From the NCBI GenBank assembly GCA_013141115.1, contig JABFRP010000004.1, positions 1 to 64,000 of the forward strand: a stretch of 64,000 nucleotides of DNA, given 5' to 3'. Of this stretch, positions 7,301-16,428 are shown in pieces. Under the pieces are notes generated by a model. That model was not told the origin of the DNA and searched no databases. It saw nothing but the letters and a program-made list of their open reading frames with translations. Position numbers and translations under genes: made by a program. The stretch is from Ferruginibacter sp. Its GTDB lineage: Bacteria > Bacteroidota > Bacteroidia > Chitinophagales > Chitinophagaceae. Position 1 is the stretch's first letter, and every line of letters starts with the position of its first letter.

Positions 7301-10060
7301 ATGAAGGATTTTCAGTATATCACTAATTCTCATCCCAGCTACATTGAAGGATTGTATAATGATTTTGTAAAAGACCCCAACAGTATTGATGCAGAAATGC
7401 GGAAATTTTTTGAAGGGTTTGATTTTGCTGTTAGCAGCGGAGCTAAAGTAAATGGTACAAATCCTGTACCTGCTATCAACGATCAGACATCAACTGCCAA
7501 CCAGATAGACTGGATGAGTGAAATAAGGGTGTATCGCCTGATCCTGGGTTACAGAAACAAAGGGCATTTGCTGGCCGATACCAACCCTATTCGCAAACGT
7601 AAAGACAGAGGAGCGAATATTGAATTGGGATTTTATGGATTTACCGAGGCTGATTTAGACAAGACTTTTAATGCAGGGAATCTGATCGGCATAGGAACTA
7701 CAACACTGCGACATATTGTTGCTCATTTAGAAAAATGCTATGCCGGCCATTTAGGTATAGAGTTTAAATACATCAGCAATCAAAAGAAAATTGACTGGCT
7801 TACCAGTGCTGTTGAAAAAACAATGTTGCAACCCGTAGCATTGCCACAAAAAAAACGTATCCTTCAAAAACTAAATGAAGGGGTGATGTTTGAAAAATTT
7901 CTTCACACCAAATATATTGGGCAAAAACGGTTTAGTTTAGAAGGCGGCGAAACTACTATTGCTGCTTTAGATGCCATGATAAATACTGCTGCCGATAATG
8001 ATGTGCAGGAAGTGGTAATTGGTATGGCGCACAGGGGAAGATTGAATGTGCTGGCCAATATTATGGGTAAAACTTACGAGCAGATATTTAGTGAGTTTGA
8101 AGGAACGAGCATGCCTGATACTACAATGGGAAGCGGTGATGTAAAATATCACCTGGGTTTTAGTGCCGAAGTAAAAACAGCCAATGAAAAAAATATTCAT
8201 CTAAAACTTTGTCCTAACCCTTCGCATTTAGAAGCGGTGGATCCGGTAGTAATTGGTTTTGCAAGAAGTAAGGCAGACATTTTGTACAAAAGTGATTACG
8301 ATAAAATATTGCCTATACTTATACATGGAGATGCATCTATAGCTGGCCAGGGTATAGTATATGAACTTTTACAAATGAGCGGATTGCCGGGTTACTATAC
8401 TGGCGGCACCATTCATTTTGTAATTAATAACCAGATTGGTTTTACTACCGATTTTGAAGATGCAAGAACTGCAGATTACTGTACATCTGTTGCTGCAATG
8501 GTGCAGGCACCGGTATTGCATGTAAATGGAGATGATGCAGAAGCGGTTGTTAAAGCAGCAGAAATTGCCACCTTGTATCGCCAGGAATTTAACAGCGATA
8601 TTTTTATTGATATGGTTTGTTACCGCAGGCACGGACATAACGAAGGCGATGAGCCTAAATTTACACAGCCGCAGTTATATGCCCTCATCGATAAACACTT
8701 AAACCCAAGAGAAGTCTATACCCAGTTCTTAATACAAAACGGAGAATCGGATGCAAAAGAACTGGCCAAAGAAATGGAGCAAAAATTTTTGGCAGAATTG
8801 CAGGAACGTTTAGACGAGGTAAAACAAAATCCATTGCCTTATCATTATCAGCAACCAGAATTGGATTGGAAAAGCTTGCGTAAAGCAAACGCCGATGATT
8901 TTGATCTGTCTCCTGTAACAGCAATTAAAGAAGAGCAATTTAAAATGTTGTTTGATGGATTGATGAAATGGCCGGAAGGGTTTAAACCATTAAGAAAGAT
9001 CGATAAACTTATCCAGGATAAATTAAAATTATTCAGTGATGAAAATAAGGTTGATTGGGCTACAGGCGAATTGATGGCTTATGGAAGTTTATTGATTGAA
9101 GGAAAGGATGTACGCATGAGTGGGCAGGATGTAAAGAGAGGAACATTCAGCCACAGGCATGCAGTTATTTACGACGAAAACACCAATAAGGGATATAACA
9201 GGTTGAATCATTTTACCGGTCATCAACCGCCATTCCGCATTTACAATTCTTTGTTGAGTGAATATGCAGTGCTGGGGTTTGAATATGGTTATGCTATGGC
9301 TAACCCCAATGCATTGGTTTTATGGGAAGCCCAGTTTGGCGACTTTTGCAATGGCGCACAAACCATGATAGACCAGTTTATTGCTGCCGCAGAAACCAAA
9401 TGGCAGCGCATGAACGGTGTAGTAATGCTGTTGCCACACGGTTACGAAGGGCAGGGGCCGGAGCATAGCAGCGCAAGAATGGAGCGCTTTTTACAGCAAT
9501 GTGCCGAACTGAATATGTCGGTAACCAATGTAACCACGGCCGCAAATTTCTTTCATGTGTTGAGAAGACAATTGGCATGGCCTTTTAGAAAACCATTGAT
9601 CAATTTTTCGCCCAAAGCAAATTTGCGTCACCCTGGTAGTTATAGTTTGATGAGTGAATTTACCAGTGGTGGATTTAAAGAAGTAATAGATGATACTGCA
9701 GTGAGAGATGCCGGAACTATAAAAAAAGTGTTGCTGTGCAGTGGTAAAATGTATTTTGATCTGCTGGAACGTCAGCAAAAAGAAAACAGAACAGATGTTG
9801 CCATAATCCGTTTGGAACAAATTCATCCTTTGCCACAAAAGCAATTGGACGAACTGTATAAAAAATACAGTAAAGCCATTTGGTATTGGGTGCAGGAAGA
9901 GCCGATGAACATGGGGGCTGCAACTTTTTTAAGAATGAATTTAAAGAATATCAATTTTTATATTATCAGCCGACAGGCCAGTGCATCAACAGCCAGCGGT
10001 TATGGAAAAATTCATGCTAAGGAACAGGCTCAGATTATTGATACGGCATTTAGTATTTAA
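7301..10060 (+). CDS. sucA: 2-oxoglutarate dehydrogenase E1 component
   Basis: 919 residues, the usual SucA length. It decarboxylates 2-oxoglutarate with thiamine diphosphate in the TCA cycle and passes the succinyl group to the E2 lipoyl domain. Visible markers are the N-terminal E2-binding motif SYIEGLYNDFVKDP, the conserved AHRGRLNVLANIMGK, the ThDP/Mg2+ region GDASIAGQGIVYE through NNQIGFTT, CYRRHGHNEGDEP, and in the C-terminal half EAQFGDFCNGAQ and LLPHGYEGQGPEHSSAR. The E2 gene sucB is usually next to sucA but is not in this window: a convergent terminator follows at once. Confidence 0.97.
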   Translation: MKDFQYITNSHPSYIEGLYNDFVKDPNSIDAEMRKFFEGFDFAVSSGAKVNGTNPVPAINDQTSTANQIDWMSEIRVYRLILGYRNKGHLLADTNPIRKRKDRGANIELGFYGFTEADLDKTFNAGNLIGIGTTTLRHIVAHLEKCYAGHLGIEFKYISNQKKIDWLTSAVEKTMLQPVALPQKKRILQKLNEGVMFEKFLHTKYIGQKRFSLEGGETTIAALDAMINTAADNDVQEVVIGMAHRGRLNVLANIMGKTYEQIFSEFEGTSMPDTTMGSGDVKYHLGFSAEVKTANEKNIHLKLCPNPSHLEAVDPVVIGFARSKADILYKSDYDKILPILIHGDASIAGQGIVYELLQMSGLPGYYTGGTIHFVINNQIGFTTDFEDARTADYCTSVAAMVQAPVLHVNGDDAEAVVKAAEIATLYRQEFNSDIFIDMVCYRRHGHNEGDEPKFTQPQLYALIDKHLNPREVYTQFLIQNGESDAKELAKEMEQKFLAELQERLDEVKQNPLPYHYQQPELDWKSLRKANADDFDLSPVTAIKEEQFKMLFDGLMKWPEGFKPLRKIDKLIQDKLKLFSDENKVDWATGELMAYGSLLIEGKDVRMSGQDVKRGTFSHRHAVIYDENTNKGYNRLNHFTGHQPPFRIYNSLLSEYAVLGFEYGYAMANPNALVLWEAQFGDFCNGAQTMIDQFIAAAETKWQRMNGVVMLLPHGYEGQGPEHSSARMERFLQQCAELNMSVTNVTTAANFFHVLRRQLAWPFRKPLINFSPKANLRHPGSYSLMSEFTSGGFKEVIDDTAVRDAGTIKKVLLCSGKMYFDLLERQQKENRTDVAIIRLEQIHPLPQKQLDELYKKYSKAIWYWVQEEPMNMGAATFLRMNLKNINFYIISRQASASTASGYGKIHAKEQAQIIDTAFSI

Positions 10061-10081
10061 AATATATTAGCGATTATATAA

Positions 10082-10115
10082 AAAATGACAATCCACGGGT
10101 TGTCATTTTTTATAT
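10082..10115. terminator. Bidirectional terminator between sucA and pdeM
   Basis: A 10-bp stem AAAATGACAA / TTGTCATTTT with an 8-nt loop, flanked by A-run on the left and T-run on the right, so it can stop transcription from either side. It overlaps the pdeM stop codon. Confidence 0.85.
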
Positions 10116-10771
10116 AATATCACACTATCCTCCACAATTGCAAAAGCGGTTTCATTTTTTTTAGGCTCAACCAGAAAGGTGCCGGTAAATTTTCCAAAGG
10201 CAGGTAATACCGCATAATTATTGGTAAAATAAAAACACGAAAACCGTAAGGATTGTTTGCCCAAACCTCTTACGCTGACTGCAGGATGAATATGTCCGCT
10301 AAAAAAATAATCAGCTTCCTGTAAATCTTCCTCTTGCACATCTTCTGCCTGGTGTACAAATAAAAAATTATTCCTGCGCCATAATCTTTCAGCAGTTTCA
10401 ATACCGGCATTTTTGTACCATGTTTCAGGAACAATATCATGATTACCTTTTACTAATAACATAGGAACATATTGCAGATCATTTCTCCATTTTAAAAACA
10501 ATTCGTGTTCTTTGTTTTCTACACTGTGAAAAAGGTCACCTACAATTACCACTAATGATGGTTTGTAAAATTGTATGGCAGCTACAAATCGCTGCATGTC
10601 TTCTTTCATAATAGTTGCAGGCACGCCTATACCAGCTTTTCTAAAATGACCTGTTTTACCCAAATGCAGATCCGACAAGATCAATATTTTTTCCTGCTCC
10701 CAGAATATGGTTCTGTTGCTGTTTAAAATAAAATCGTTTTGGTGGATGGTATGTTTGATGAATGATGCCAT
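10103..10771 (-). CDS. pdeM: Ligase-associated DNA damage response endonuclease PdeM
   Basis: 222 residues of the calcineurin-like metallophosphoesterase fold. All motifs are present in order: LILSDLHLGKTGHFRKAG (DxH), GDLFHS (GD), VKGNHD (GNHD) and SGHIHP (GHxH). The DLHLGK-FRxxG form marks the PdeM branch, which is typically linked to an Lhr-type helicase, an ATP-dependent DNA ligase and a metallo-beta-lactamase exonuclease. Here it follows the helicase gene by 4 nt in one operon; ligase and exonuclease genes are not adjacent. Confidence 0.88.
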   Translation of the reverse strand: MASFIKHTIHQNDFILNSNRTIFWEQEKILILSDLHLGKTGHFRKAGIGVPATIMKEDMQRFVAAIQFYKPSLVVIVGDLFHSVENKEHELFLKWRNDLQYVPMLLVKGNHDIVPETWYKNAGIETAERLWRRNNFLFVHQAEDVQEEDLQEADYFFSGHIHPAVSVRGLGKQSLRFSCFYFTNNYAVLPAFGKFTGTFLVEPKKNETAFAIVEDSVILYKK

Positions 10772-10775
10772 TTTT

Positions 10776-13256
10776 TTATTTCGTATCTTTTCCTAGTTGT
10801 TCCTGCATTCTTTTTACCCGGTCTTCTAATTTTTCTGAAGAAACATTTTCTCTTATGCTATCCACTTTAAGCGGAAAACAAAATGGTGTTAGCTGCTGCG
10901 GCCAGGTTATAATAATTTTACTTTGCTGTATTCTTTGCAGCATATCTCTTAACCTGGTTTCTTCCATCTGCTGTTCAAATACTTCCCGGTAGGCTTGCTT
11001 TAATAAAATATTACTAGGTTCATACTCTGCAAAAACTTTAAATAATAATGAAGCAGATGATTGCAGGTGTTTTGGTTTTTGATAATCGCCGGGATAGCCC
11101 TGGAAAATTAATCCGCCAATAACAGCAATATCCCTGAATTTACGTTTCGCCATTTCTGTACTGTTTACACTTCTTTGTATATCGGCAAATAAATTTTTAT
11201 CCGTAAATAATTCATACACATTACCGTCATCTAAAGGTATTGGCTGATCACTTAATAATTCAAAACCATAATCATTCATCGCAAAAGAAAATGTGATGGG
11301 TGTGATCTGGCTGATGCGCCAGGCCAATATTGCAGCCATAGCTTCATGCACCAATCGTCCTTCAAAAGGATATACAAATAAATGAAAGCCATCTTTGGTC
11401 TCAATATGCTCTATCAGCAATTCATTTTCTTTTGGTACATGCGATAACTGATTTTGCAGATCGAACAATGGTTTTAAAACAGTAAGCTCCGGTACATTAT
11501 TTTTCTGCTGACTTAAAGTAAGCGCTTCCCTTAATTTCTTTCCCATATTGCTGCTCAGGCTCATACGGCCACCCTGCCAGCTGGGGATAATACTTTTTTT
11601 TGCCGTTGATTTTTTTACCAGCACGGTCATATCTTTTATCATCACCAGTTCTAAATTTCTGCCCGCAATGGTAAAAGAATCACCCGGTTCTAATCTTGAT
11701 ATAAAATATTCTTCAATAACACCAATATAACCGCCGCTTAAAAATTTCACTTTCAGCATGGCATCGCTAACAATGGTACCAATGTGCATACGATGGCGCA
11801 TGGCAATGCGGCGGCTGTTTATTTTGTACAGGCCATTGTCAAGAATTTCAACTTTTTTGTATTCATCGTATTGATTTAATGCAATGCCGCCTGCAGTAAT
11901 GTGCAATAGAATTTCCTGAAATTCTTCTTTAGTAATTGCAGCAAAACAATAGGTGTTTTTTACTTCTTCAAAAATTTCATCCGGATAAAAGCCGTCCGAA
12001 ATAGCAATGCTGCATAAGTATTGTATCAGCACATCAAAACAAAGTAATTGCGGAGTTTTACTTTCAATAAAATTTTCTGCCACGGCTTGTTTCAATGCTG
12101 CAGCTTCTACCAACTCTAAACTATGGGTAGGTAAAAAATAAATTTTACTTACTGCATCGGGACTATGGCCACTTCTGCCTGCCCGTTGTAAAAATCTTGC
12201 CACACCTTTGGGTGAGCCTACTTGTATAATCGTTTCAACAGGCCTGAAATCTACACCCAAATCTAAACTGGCAGTACACACTACTGCTTTTAATTTCCCC
12301 GTGTGTAAGTTTTCTTCCACCCAAAAGCGCAACTCCTGGTCAATGCTGCCATGGTGCAATGCAATGGCACCTGCTAATTCCGGTGCAGCGTTCAATAAGG
12401 ATTGATACCACATCTCCGTCATGCCCCGGGTGTTGATAAAAATTAAAGTGGTACGGCTGGCATTGATTATGGGTAAAACTTTATCTACTAACTTAATTCC
12501 CAGGTGCCCCGCCCATGGATATTTTTCTATTTCATCGGGAAATATGGATGCGATTTCAATTTTTTTGTTAAGATCAGCTTTAACAATAACGCCCTCAGCT
12601 TTCAACGGGCTTAATAAAACCGCTTTTGCTTCTTCTAAATTTCCAATGGTGGCAGAAATACCCCAAAGCAAACAATGTGCATTCGATATTCGATAGTTTA
12701 CATTCACTATTCTTGAAATCGCCAGTTCTGTTTGCACCCCTCTTTTACTGCCTAACAGCTCGTGCCATTCATCTACTGCAATTATTTTTAAGGAAGTAAA
12801 AACACCGGGGTAGTTTTTTTGTGCCAGTAATAAATGCAAACTTTCCGGTGTAATTATTAATACTTCGGGCATTTGCCTCTTTTGTTTTGCCCGCTCATTT
12901 AATTCAGTATCCCCATTTCTGATACCAATTTTCCATTGCATACCCAGTTCTTCAATTACTTCCGTCATGGCCCGGGCAATATCTTTTGCCAAAGCTCTTA
13001 GTGGTGTAATCCATAAAAGTTGTAAGCCATTATTTTTTTTTGTTTGAAATTGTTTTGGATGAGCATTAATAAATTGAATGAGAGCACCCAAAAAAATGGA
13101 ATAGGTTTTGCCGCATCCGGTAGGTGCATTCACCAATCCATTTTGCCCGGATAATATATGTTGCCAGGTTTCCGTTTGAAAAGTAAAAGGTTGCCGCTCA
13201 TTTTTTTTAAGCCAGTCCAAAATAATTTTATAGCCGGTACTTTTCTCCAGATTCAT
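10776..13256 (-). CDS. Ligase-associated DEXH-box helicase, Lhr family
   Basis: 826 residues, the normal length of the ligase-associated Lhr helicases. Superfamily 2 motifs are clear: Walker A APTGCGKT (residues 44-51), the DEWH box in AVDEWHELLGSKRG, SATIGN (motif III), FINTRGMTE (motif IV) and QRAGRSGHSPDA (motif VI). A long C-terminal Lhr-specific region follows. The protein is thought to act in DNA repair with PdeM, encoded 4 nt downstream. A weak TTAATTTG element sits 5 nt before the start codon. Confidence 0.92.
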   Translation of the reverse strand: MNLEKSTGYKIILDWLKKNERQPFTFQTETWQHILSGQNGLVNAPTGCGKTYSIFLGALIQFINAHPKQFQTKKNNGLQLLWITPLRALAKDIARAMTEVIEELGMQWKIGIRNGDTELNERAKQKRQMPEVLIITPESLHLLLAQKNYPGVFTSLKIIAVDEWHELLGSKRGVQTELAISRIVNVNYRISNAHCLLWGISATIGNLEEAKAVLLSPLKAEGVIVKADLNKKIEIASIFPDEIEKYPWAGHLGIKLVDKVLPIINASRTTLIFINTRGMTEMWYQSLLNAAPELAGAIALHHGSIDQELRFWVEENLHTGKLKAVVCTASLDLGVDFRPVETIIQVGSPKGVARFLQRAGRSGHSPDAVSKIYFLPTHSLELVEAAALKQAVAENFIESKTPQLLCFDVLIQYLCSIAISDGFYPDEIFEEVKNTYCFAAITKEEFQEILLHITAGGIALNQYDEYKKVEILDNGLYKINSRRIAMRHRMHIGTIVSDAMLKVKFLSGGYIGVIEEYFISRLEPGDSFTIAGRNLELVMIKDMTVLVKKSTAKKSIIPSWQGGRMSLSSNMGKKLREALTLSQQKNNVPELTVLKPLFDLQNQLSHVPKENELLIEHIETKDGFHLFVYPFEGRLVHEAMAAILAWRISQITPITFSFAMNDYGFELLSDQPIPLDDGNVYELFTDKNLFADIQRSVNSTEMAKRKFRDIAVIGGLIFQGYPGDYQKPKHLQSSASLLFKVFAEYEPSNILLKQAYREVFEQQMEETRLRDMLQRIQQSKIIITWPQQLTPFCFPLKVDSIRENVSSEKLEDRVKRMQEQLGKDTK

Positions 13257-13375
13257 AAAAGCAAATTAAGGATTGCTAAACAATTTGGCTAAAACAATTT
13301 TCAGGATTAACCCTGGCGGCGGTTACAGGCCCCACCTGCGGTTAAGACGGGTGGAATAAATATCCTGTAAAATTA

Positions 13376-13409
13376 TTGACGCTTGCAGCCCCATAATTTT
13401 ATACTTTTG
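13376..13409 (+). promoter_or_regulatory. ffh promoter
   Basis: TACTTTTG at 13402-13409 matches TAnnTTTG exactly. A TTG at 13376-13378 (spacing 23) or 13383-13385 (spacing 17) may serve as -33. The start codon follows 24 nt after the -7 element. Confidence 0.6.
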
Positions 13410-13433
13410 CAGTCATTTTTAAATGATAGTTAT

Positions 13434-14756
13434 ATGTTTAATTCGTTAAGTGAAAAGTTAGAAGGTGCGTTTAAAAACCTAAAAGGTCAGGGCCGTATCA
13501 GTGATTTAAATATTGCCAATACCGTAAAAGATATTCGCCGTGCATTGGTAGATGCCGATGTGAACTATAAAATAGCCAAAGAATTTACCGATAAGGTGAA
13601 AGATAAGGCTGTGGGTTCAAAAGTATTGCTGGCGGTTAATCCCGGCCAGCAAATGGTAAAAATTGTGCAGGATGAATTGACTGAATTAATGGGAGGCAGC
13701 GAAAGTGAATTCAATATAAGTGGCAGTCCGGCCATTATTTTAATTGCAGGCCTACAGGGTAGTGGTAAAACCACTTTTAGCGGTAAGTTGGCCAATTATT
13801 TAAAAACTAAAAAAGGAAAATCGCCATTATTAGTGGCAGCAGATATTTACCGGCCAGCGGCTATTGACCAGCTGGAAGTGTTGGGCGGACAAATAGGGGT
13901 GGATGTTTTTTCGGAAAGAGAAAATAAGGATGCTGTTTCTATTGTACAGAATGCCATTAAAGAAGCTAAAAGCAAAAATAAAAATGTAATTATTGTGGAT
14001 ACTGCCGGGCGCCTGGCAGTGGATGAAGTGATGATGAAAGAAGTGGCGGATATTAAAGCGGCCATTAATCCGCAGGAGATATTATTTGTAGTAGATAGTA
14101 TGACCGGCCAGGATGCTGTTAATACTGCCAAAGCCTTTAACGACCGCCTGGATTTTAGTGGAGTGGTACTTACAAAATTAGATGGTGATACAAGAGGTGG
14201 TGCTGCGCTTTCAATTAAATATACCGTAAACAAACCCATTAAATTTGCCAGCAGTGGCGAAAAGATGGATACACTGGATGTGTTTTACCCCGAGCGTATG
14301 GCACAGCGTATTTTGGGCATGGGCGATATTGTGAGTTTGGTAGAAAAAGCGCAGGAACAATTTGACGAGGCCGAAGCTAGAAAACTGGAAAAAAAGATCC
14401 GTAAGAATCAGTTTGATTTTGAAGATTTTAAAACCCAGTTGCAACAGATCAAAAAAATGGGTAATCTTAAAGACCTGATGGGTATGATACCCGGCGTAGG
14501 TAAACAAATAAAAGATGTAGACATTAACGATGACTCTTTTAAAGGTATCGAAGCCATGATCAACAGCATGACATTAGAAGAACGCCGCAACCCCGATATC
14601 ATTAACCCCAACCGCAAAAACCGCATTGCCAAAGGTGCCGGAAAAGATATTGCCGAATTAAATGCTTTTTTAAAGCAATTTGAGCAAATGAAAGGCATGA
14701 TGAAGATGATGAACAAAATGCCCATGGGTAAAATGCCGGGCATGGGCAAACGTTAA
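13434..14756 (+). CDS. ffh: Signal recognition particle GTPase Ffh
   Basis: 440 residues from the ATG at 13434, chosen because MFNSLSEKLEGAFKNL is the normal Ffh start; the open frame extends 17 codons further upstream without homology. The N-domain is followed by the G-domain with GLQGSGKTT (G1), DTAGRL (G3) and TKLDGD (G4). The Met-rich M-domain ends MKGMMKMMNKMPMGKMPGMGKR-like, which forms the signal-peptide groove and 4.5S RNA site. Ffh delivers nascent membrane proteins to FtsY at the inner membrane. It sits alone behind its own promoter. Confidence 0.97.
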   Translation: MFNSLSEKLEGAFKNLKGQGRISDLNIANTVKDIRRALVDADVNYKIAKEFTDKVKDKAVGSKVLLAVNPGQQMVKIVQDELTELMGGSESEFNISGSPAIILIAGLQGSGKTTFSGKLANYLKTKKGKSPLLVAADIYRPAAIDQLEVLGGQIGVDVFSERENKDAVSIVQNAIKEAKSKNKNVIIVDTAGRLAVDEVMMKEVADIKAAINPQEILFVVDSMTGQDAVNTAKAFNDRLDFSGVVLTKLDGDTRGGAALSIKYTVNKPIKFASSGEKMDTLDVFYPERMAQRILGMGDIVSLVEKAQEQFDEAEARKLEKKIRKNQFDFEDFKTQLQQIKKMGNLKDLMGMIPGVGKQIKDVDINDDSFKGIEAMINSMTLEERRNPDIINPNRKNRIAKGAGKDIAELNAFLKQFEQMKGMMKMMNKMPMGKMPGMGKR

Positions 14757-14773
14757 AATTGTGTGTGTGACAT

Positions 14774-14816
14774 TTTTGGTATAAAATATTTTTTACATTT
14801 GTGTATAATACCAAAA
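14774..14816. promoter_or_regulatory. Inverted repeat bracketing the -7 element of the next lipoprotein gene
   Basis: TTTTGGTAT (14774-14782) and ATACCAAAA (14808-14816) are perfect inverted copies 25 nt apart. Between them lies TACATTTG (14794-14801), a perfect TAnnTTTG element. The right arm ends 1 nt before the start codon at 14818. It could be an operator for a dimeric regulator or an mRNA hairpin at the start codon. Confidence 0.5.
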
Positions 14817-14817
14817 T

Positions 14818-15426
14818 ATGAAATTGAGAAAATTGTTAACTATCTCTCTATATTTTTCGCTGTGTGTGTTGGTAGCCTGTCAACCGCATCAGAAATATGT
14901 ATTGGATGATTTTTTTGATGATACAGGAGTTGAAGACAGTAATAAAATAAAAAAAAACTTACCGGATTTATTTTACAATGGCATTGATTCCCTCAGCAAT
15001 GAAAATGTTGATTACATTGTCAATAAAATAGCTGAATATGATTATCTGGATGGCCCTGCGATTGGATATGGAGGAATTCGCTCTGAACAGTATGAGCGGT
15101 TTGAAAAATTAGCAACAGTTAAAAACGATAGTATCTTAATAAATTTAACCAGCCATAAAAATGCTGTTGTAAGGTGTTATGCATTTGATGCCCTGGTAAC
15201 AAGGAAATCCCTTCATTGCCTGCCCATTTTCTTAAAACATTTAAAAGATACTGCCGGTGTGCATACAAGGGGAGGGTGCTTAGGCCGTATTGGCAAAGTC
15301 AACATCGAATTTTTACTTGCATTGAGGCCGGAAGAAAATACTTACAGAAGCTGGATAGCATTTGATAAATCAGATTTTGTACAATATTCCAGATTGCTAC
15401 ACTTCGATGAGGATCATTATTTTTAG
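14818..15426 (+). CDS. Putative lipoprotein, unknown function
   Basis: 202 residues, starting with a lipoprotein signal peptide whose lipobox is LVAC (Cys near residue 21). After about residue 100 the segment LINLTSHKNAVVRCYAFDAL resembles a HEAT-like helical repeat, followed by a second helix pair, so a small protein-binding solenoid is possible. No family was recognised with confidence. It has its own promoter element with an unusual flanking inverted repeat and no partner gene. Confidence 0.75.
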   Translation: MKLRKLLTISLYFSLCVLVACQPHQKYVLDDFFDDTGVEDSNKIKKNLPDLFYNGIDSLSNENVDYIVNKIAEYDYLDGPAIGYGGIRSEQYERFEKLATVKNDSILINLTSHKNAVVRCYAFDALVTRKSLHCLPIFLKHLKDTAGVHTRGGCLGRIGKVNIEFLLALRPEENTYRSWIAFDKSDFVQYSRLLHFDEDHYF

Positions 15427-15603
15427 TTGGCGGAAGGTTGCTGGTAATTGATTCGATGATATTCTCTTTTGTTTCTTACCTAATCTAATTACAAAGGCTC
15501 TTCATGAATATTTAACCCTGTTGAGTTTTTCCAGATGATATTGCCGCAGAAATGTCACAAAAACACTCCGAAAATTAACAGATTGCAAATATTTTTCAAA
15601 TAT

Positions 15604-15634
15604 TTGGCTAATCACTTACTGGGAGTTATATTTG
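15604..15634 (+). promoter_or_regulatory. rpsP promoter
   Basis: TTG at 15604-15606, a 20-nt spacer and TATATTTG at 15627-15634 give a near-ideal Bacteroidota promoter. The rpsP ATG follows 55 nt later. Confidence 0.75.
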
Positions 15635-15688
15635 CTAACCTTTTTTAAGGAAGAAACCCTATTATTAACAACCAAAAATTTCTATTTT

Positions 15689-16159
15689 ATGGCTGTAAAA
15701 ATGAGACTGCAAAGACATGGTTCAAAAAAGAGACCATTCTATTTCATCGTAGTCGCAGACGGCAGAAGTCCACGTGACGGTAAATTCATTCAAAAATTAG
15801 GTACGTACAATCCTTTGACGGTTCCTGCTACAATTCAGGTAGATCGTCAAAAAGCATTGGATTGGTTGCAGAAAGGTGCTCAACCCACCGACACTGTACG
15901 CCGCATCCTTTCTTTTAAAGGCGTGTTGTATCTAAAGCATTTACTGCGTGGCGTAGGCCTTGGTCTGTTTGATGAAGCTGTAGCTATGGAGAAATTTACG
16001 AAGTGGAGCAGTGAGCATGATGCTCATATTGCAAAACGCCACGGTGCACATAAAAAGGCACGTATGGATAAACGTAATCAACCCGTAGCCCGTAAAGTTG
16101 AAGCTGCCCCGGTAGCAACAGCAGTACCAGCAACAGAAGAAACTAAAACAGAAGAATAA
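15689..16159 (+). CDS. rpsP: 30S ribosomal protein S16
   Basis: 156 residues from ATG 15689, chosen because MAVKMRLQRHGSKKRPFY is the S16 start; the promoter at 15604-15634 rules out the longer frame. The conserved VVADGRSPRDGKFIQKLGTYNP follows. Bacterial S16 is usually near 80-90 residues; the additional Lys/Ala-rich tail ending in acidic residues is a common Bacteroidota extension. It binds 16S rRNA in early 30S assembly. It is followed by a terminator, a dispersed repeat and then rimM, a 30S maturation factor often linked to rpsP. Confidence 0.96.
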   Translation: MAVKMRLQRHGSKKRPFYFIVVADGRSPRDGKFIQKLGTYNPLTVPATIQVDRQKALDWLQKGAQPTDTVRRILSFKGVLYLKHLLRGVGLGLFDEAVAMEKFTKWSSEHDAHIAKRHGAHKKARMDKRNQPVARKVEAAPVATAVPATEETKTEE

Positions 16160-16185
16160 AATAACCTCTGTTCGTTAATTCATTT

Positions 16186-16219
16186 AAGTTCCGTTATTTT
16201 TTAGCGGAACTTTTTTTAT
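16186..16219 (+). terminator. Terminator after rpsP
   Basis: An 8-bp stem AAGTTCCG / CGGAACTT followed by a T-run, 27 nt after the rpsP stop. It implies rimM is transcribed mainly from its own promoter. Confidence 0.8.
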
Positions 16220-16250
16220 GGAACCAACTGCAGTAATTCTATTTTACTTT

Positions 16251-16309
16251 ATTGGCGTCGCACTCTTGTACCGGGTATCTTTATTGAACTTTTATCTTAG
16301 CGTGAATTA
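16251..16309 (-). repeat. Dispersed 59-bp repeat, copy B
   Basis: Reading leftward this matches about 52 of 59 aligned bases of the copy at 23646-23704, including an identical 20-base core with AGAGTGCGACGC. Weaker similarity continues about 30 bases further. It lies between rpsP and rimM, in opposite orientation to both genes. It encodes nothing recognisable and looks like a small non-autonomous or REP-like element. Confidence 0.75.
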
Positions 16310-16357
16310 GTAAAGAGTCCTATAAGTTACGCTGCAGTTAACCACTGGTAATTAGAC

Positions 16358-16365
16358 TATTTTTG
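16358..16365 (+). promoter_or_regulatory. rimM promoter -7 element
   Basis: TATTTTTG, a perfect TAnnTTTG match, 63 nt before rimM and downstream of the rpsP terminator. A TTA rather than TTG lies near the -33 position. Confidence 0.55.
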
Positions 16366-16428
16366 CAAAACAAAACTGTGGGTACTTAATAAACAGGAAA
16401 CTGAAAACCCCAAACCGAAAACAAAATA

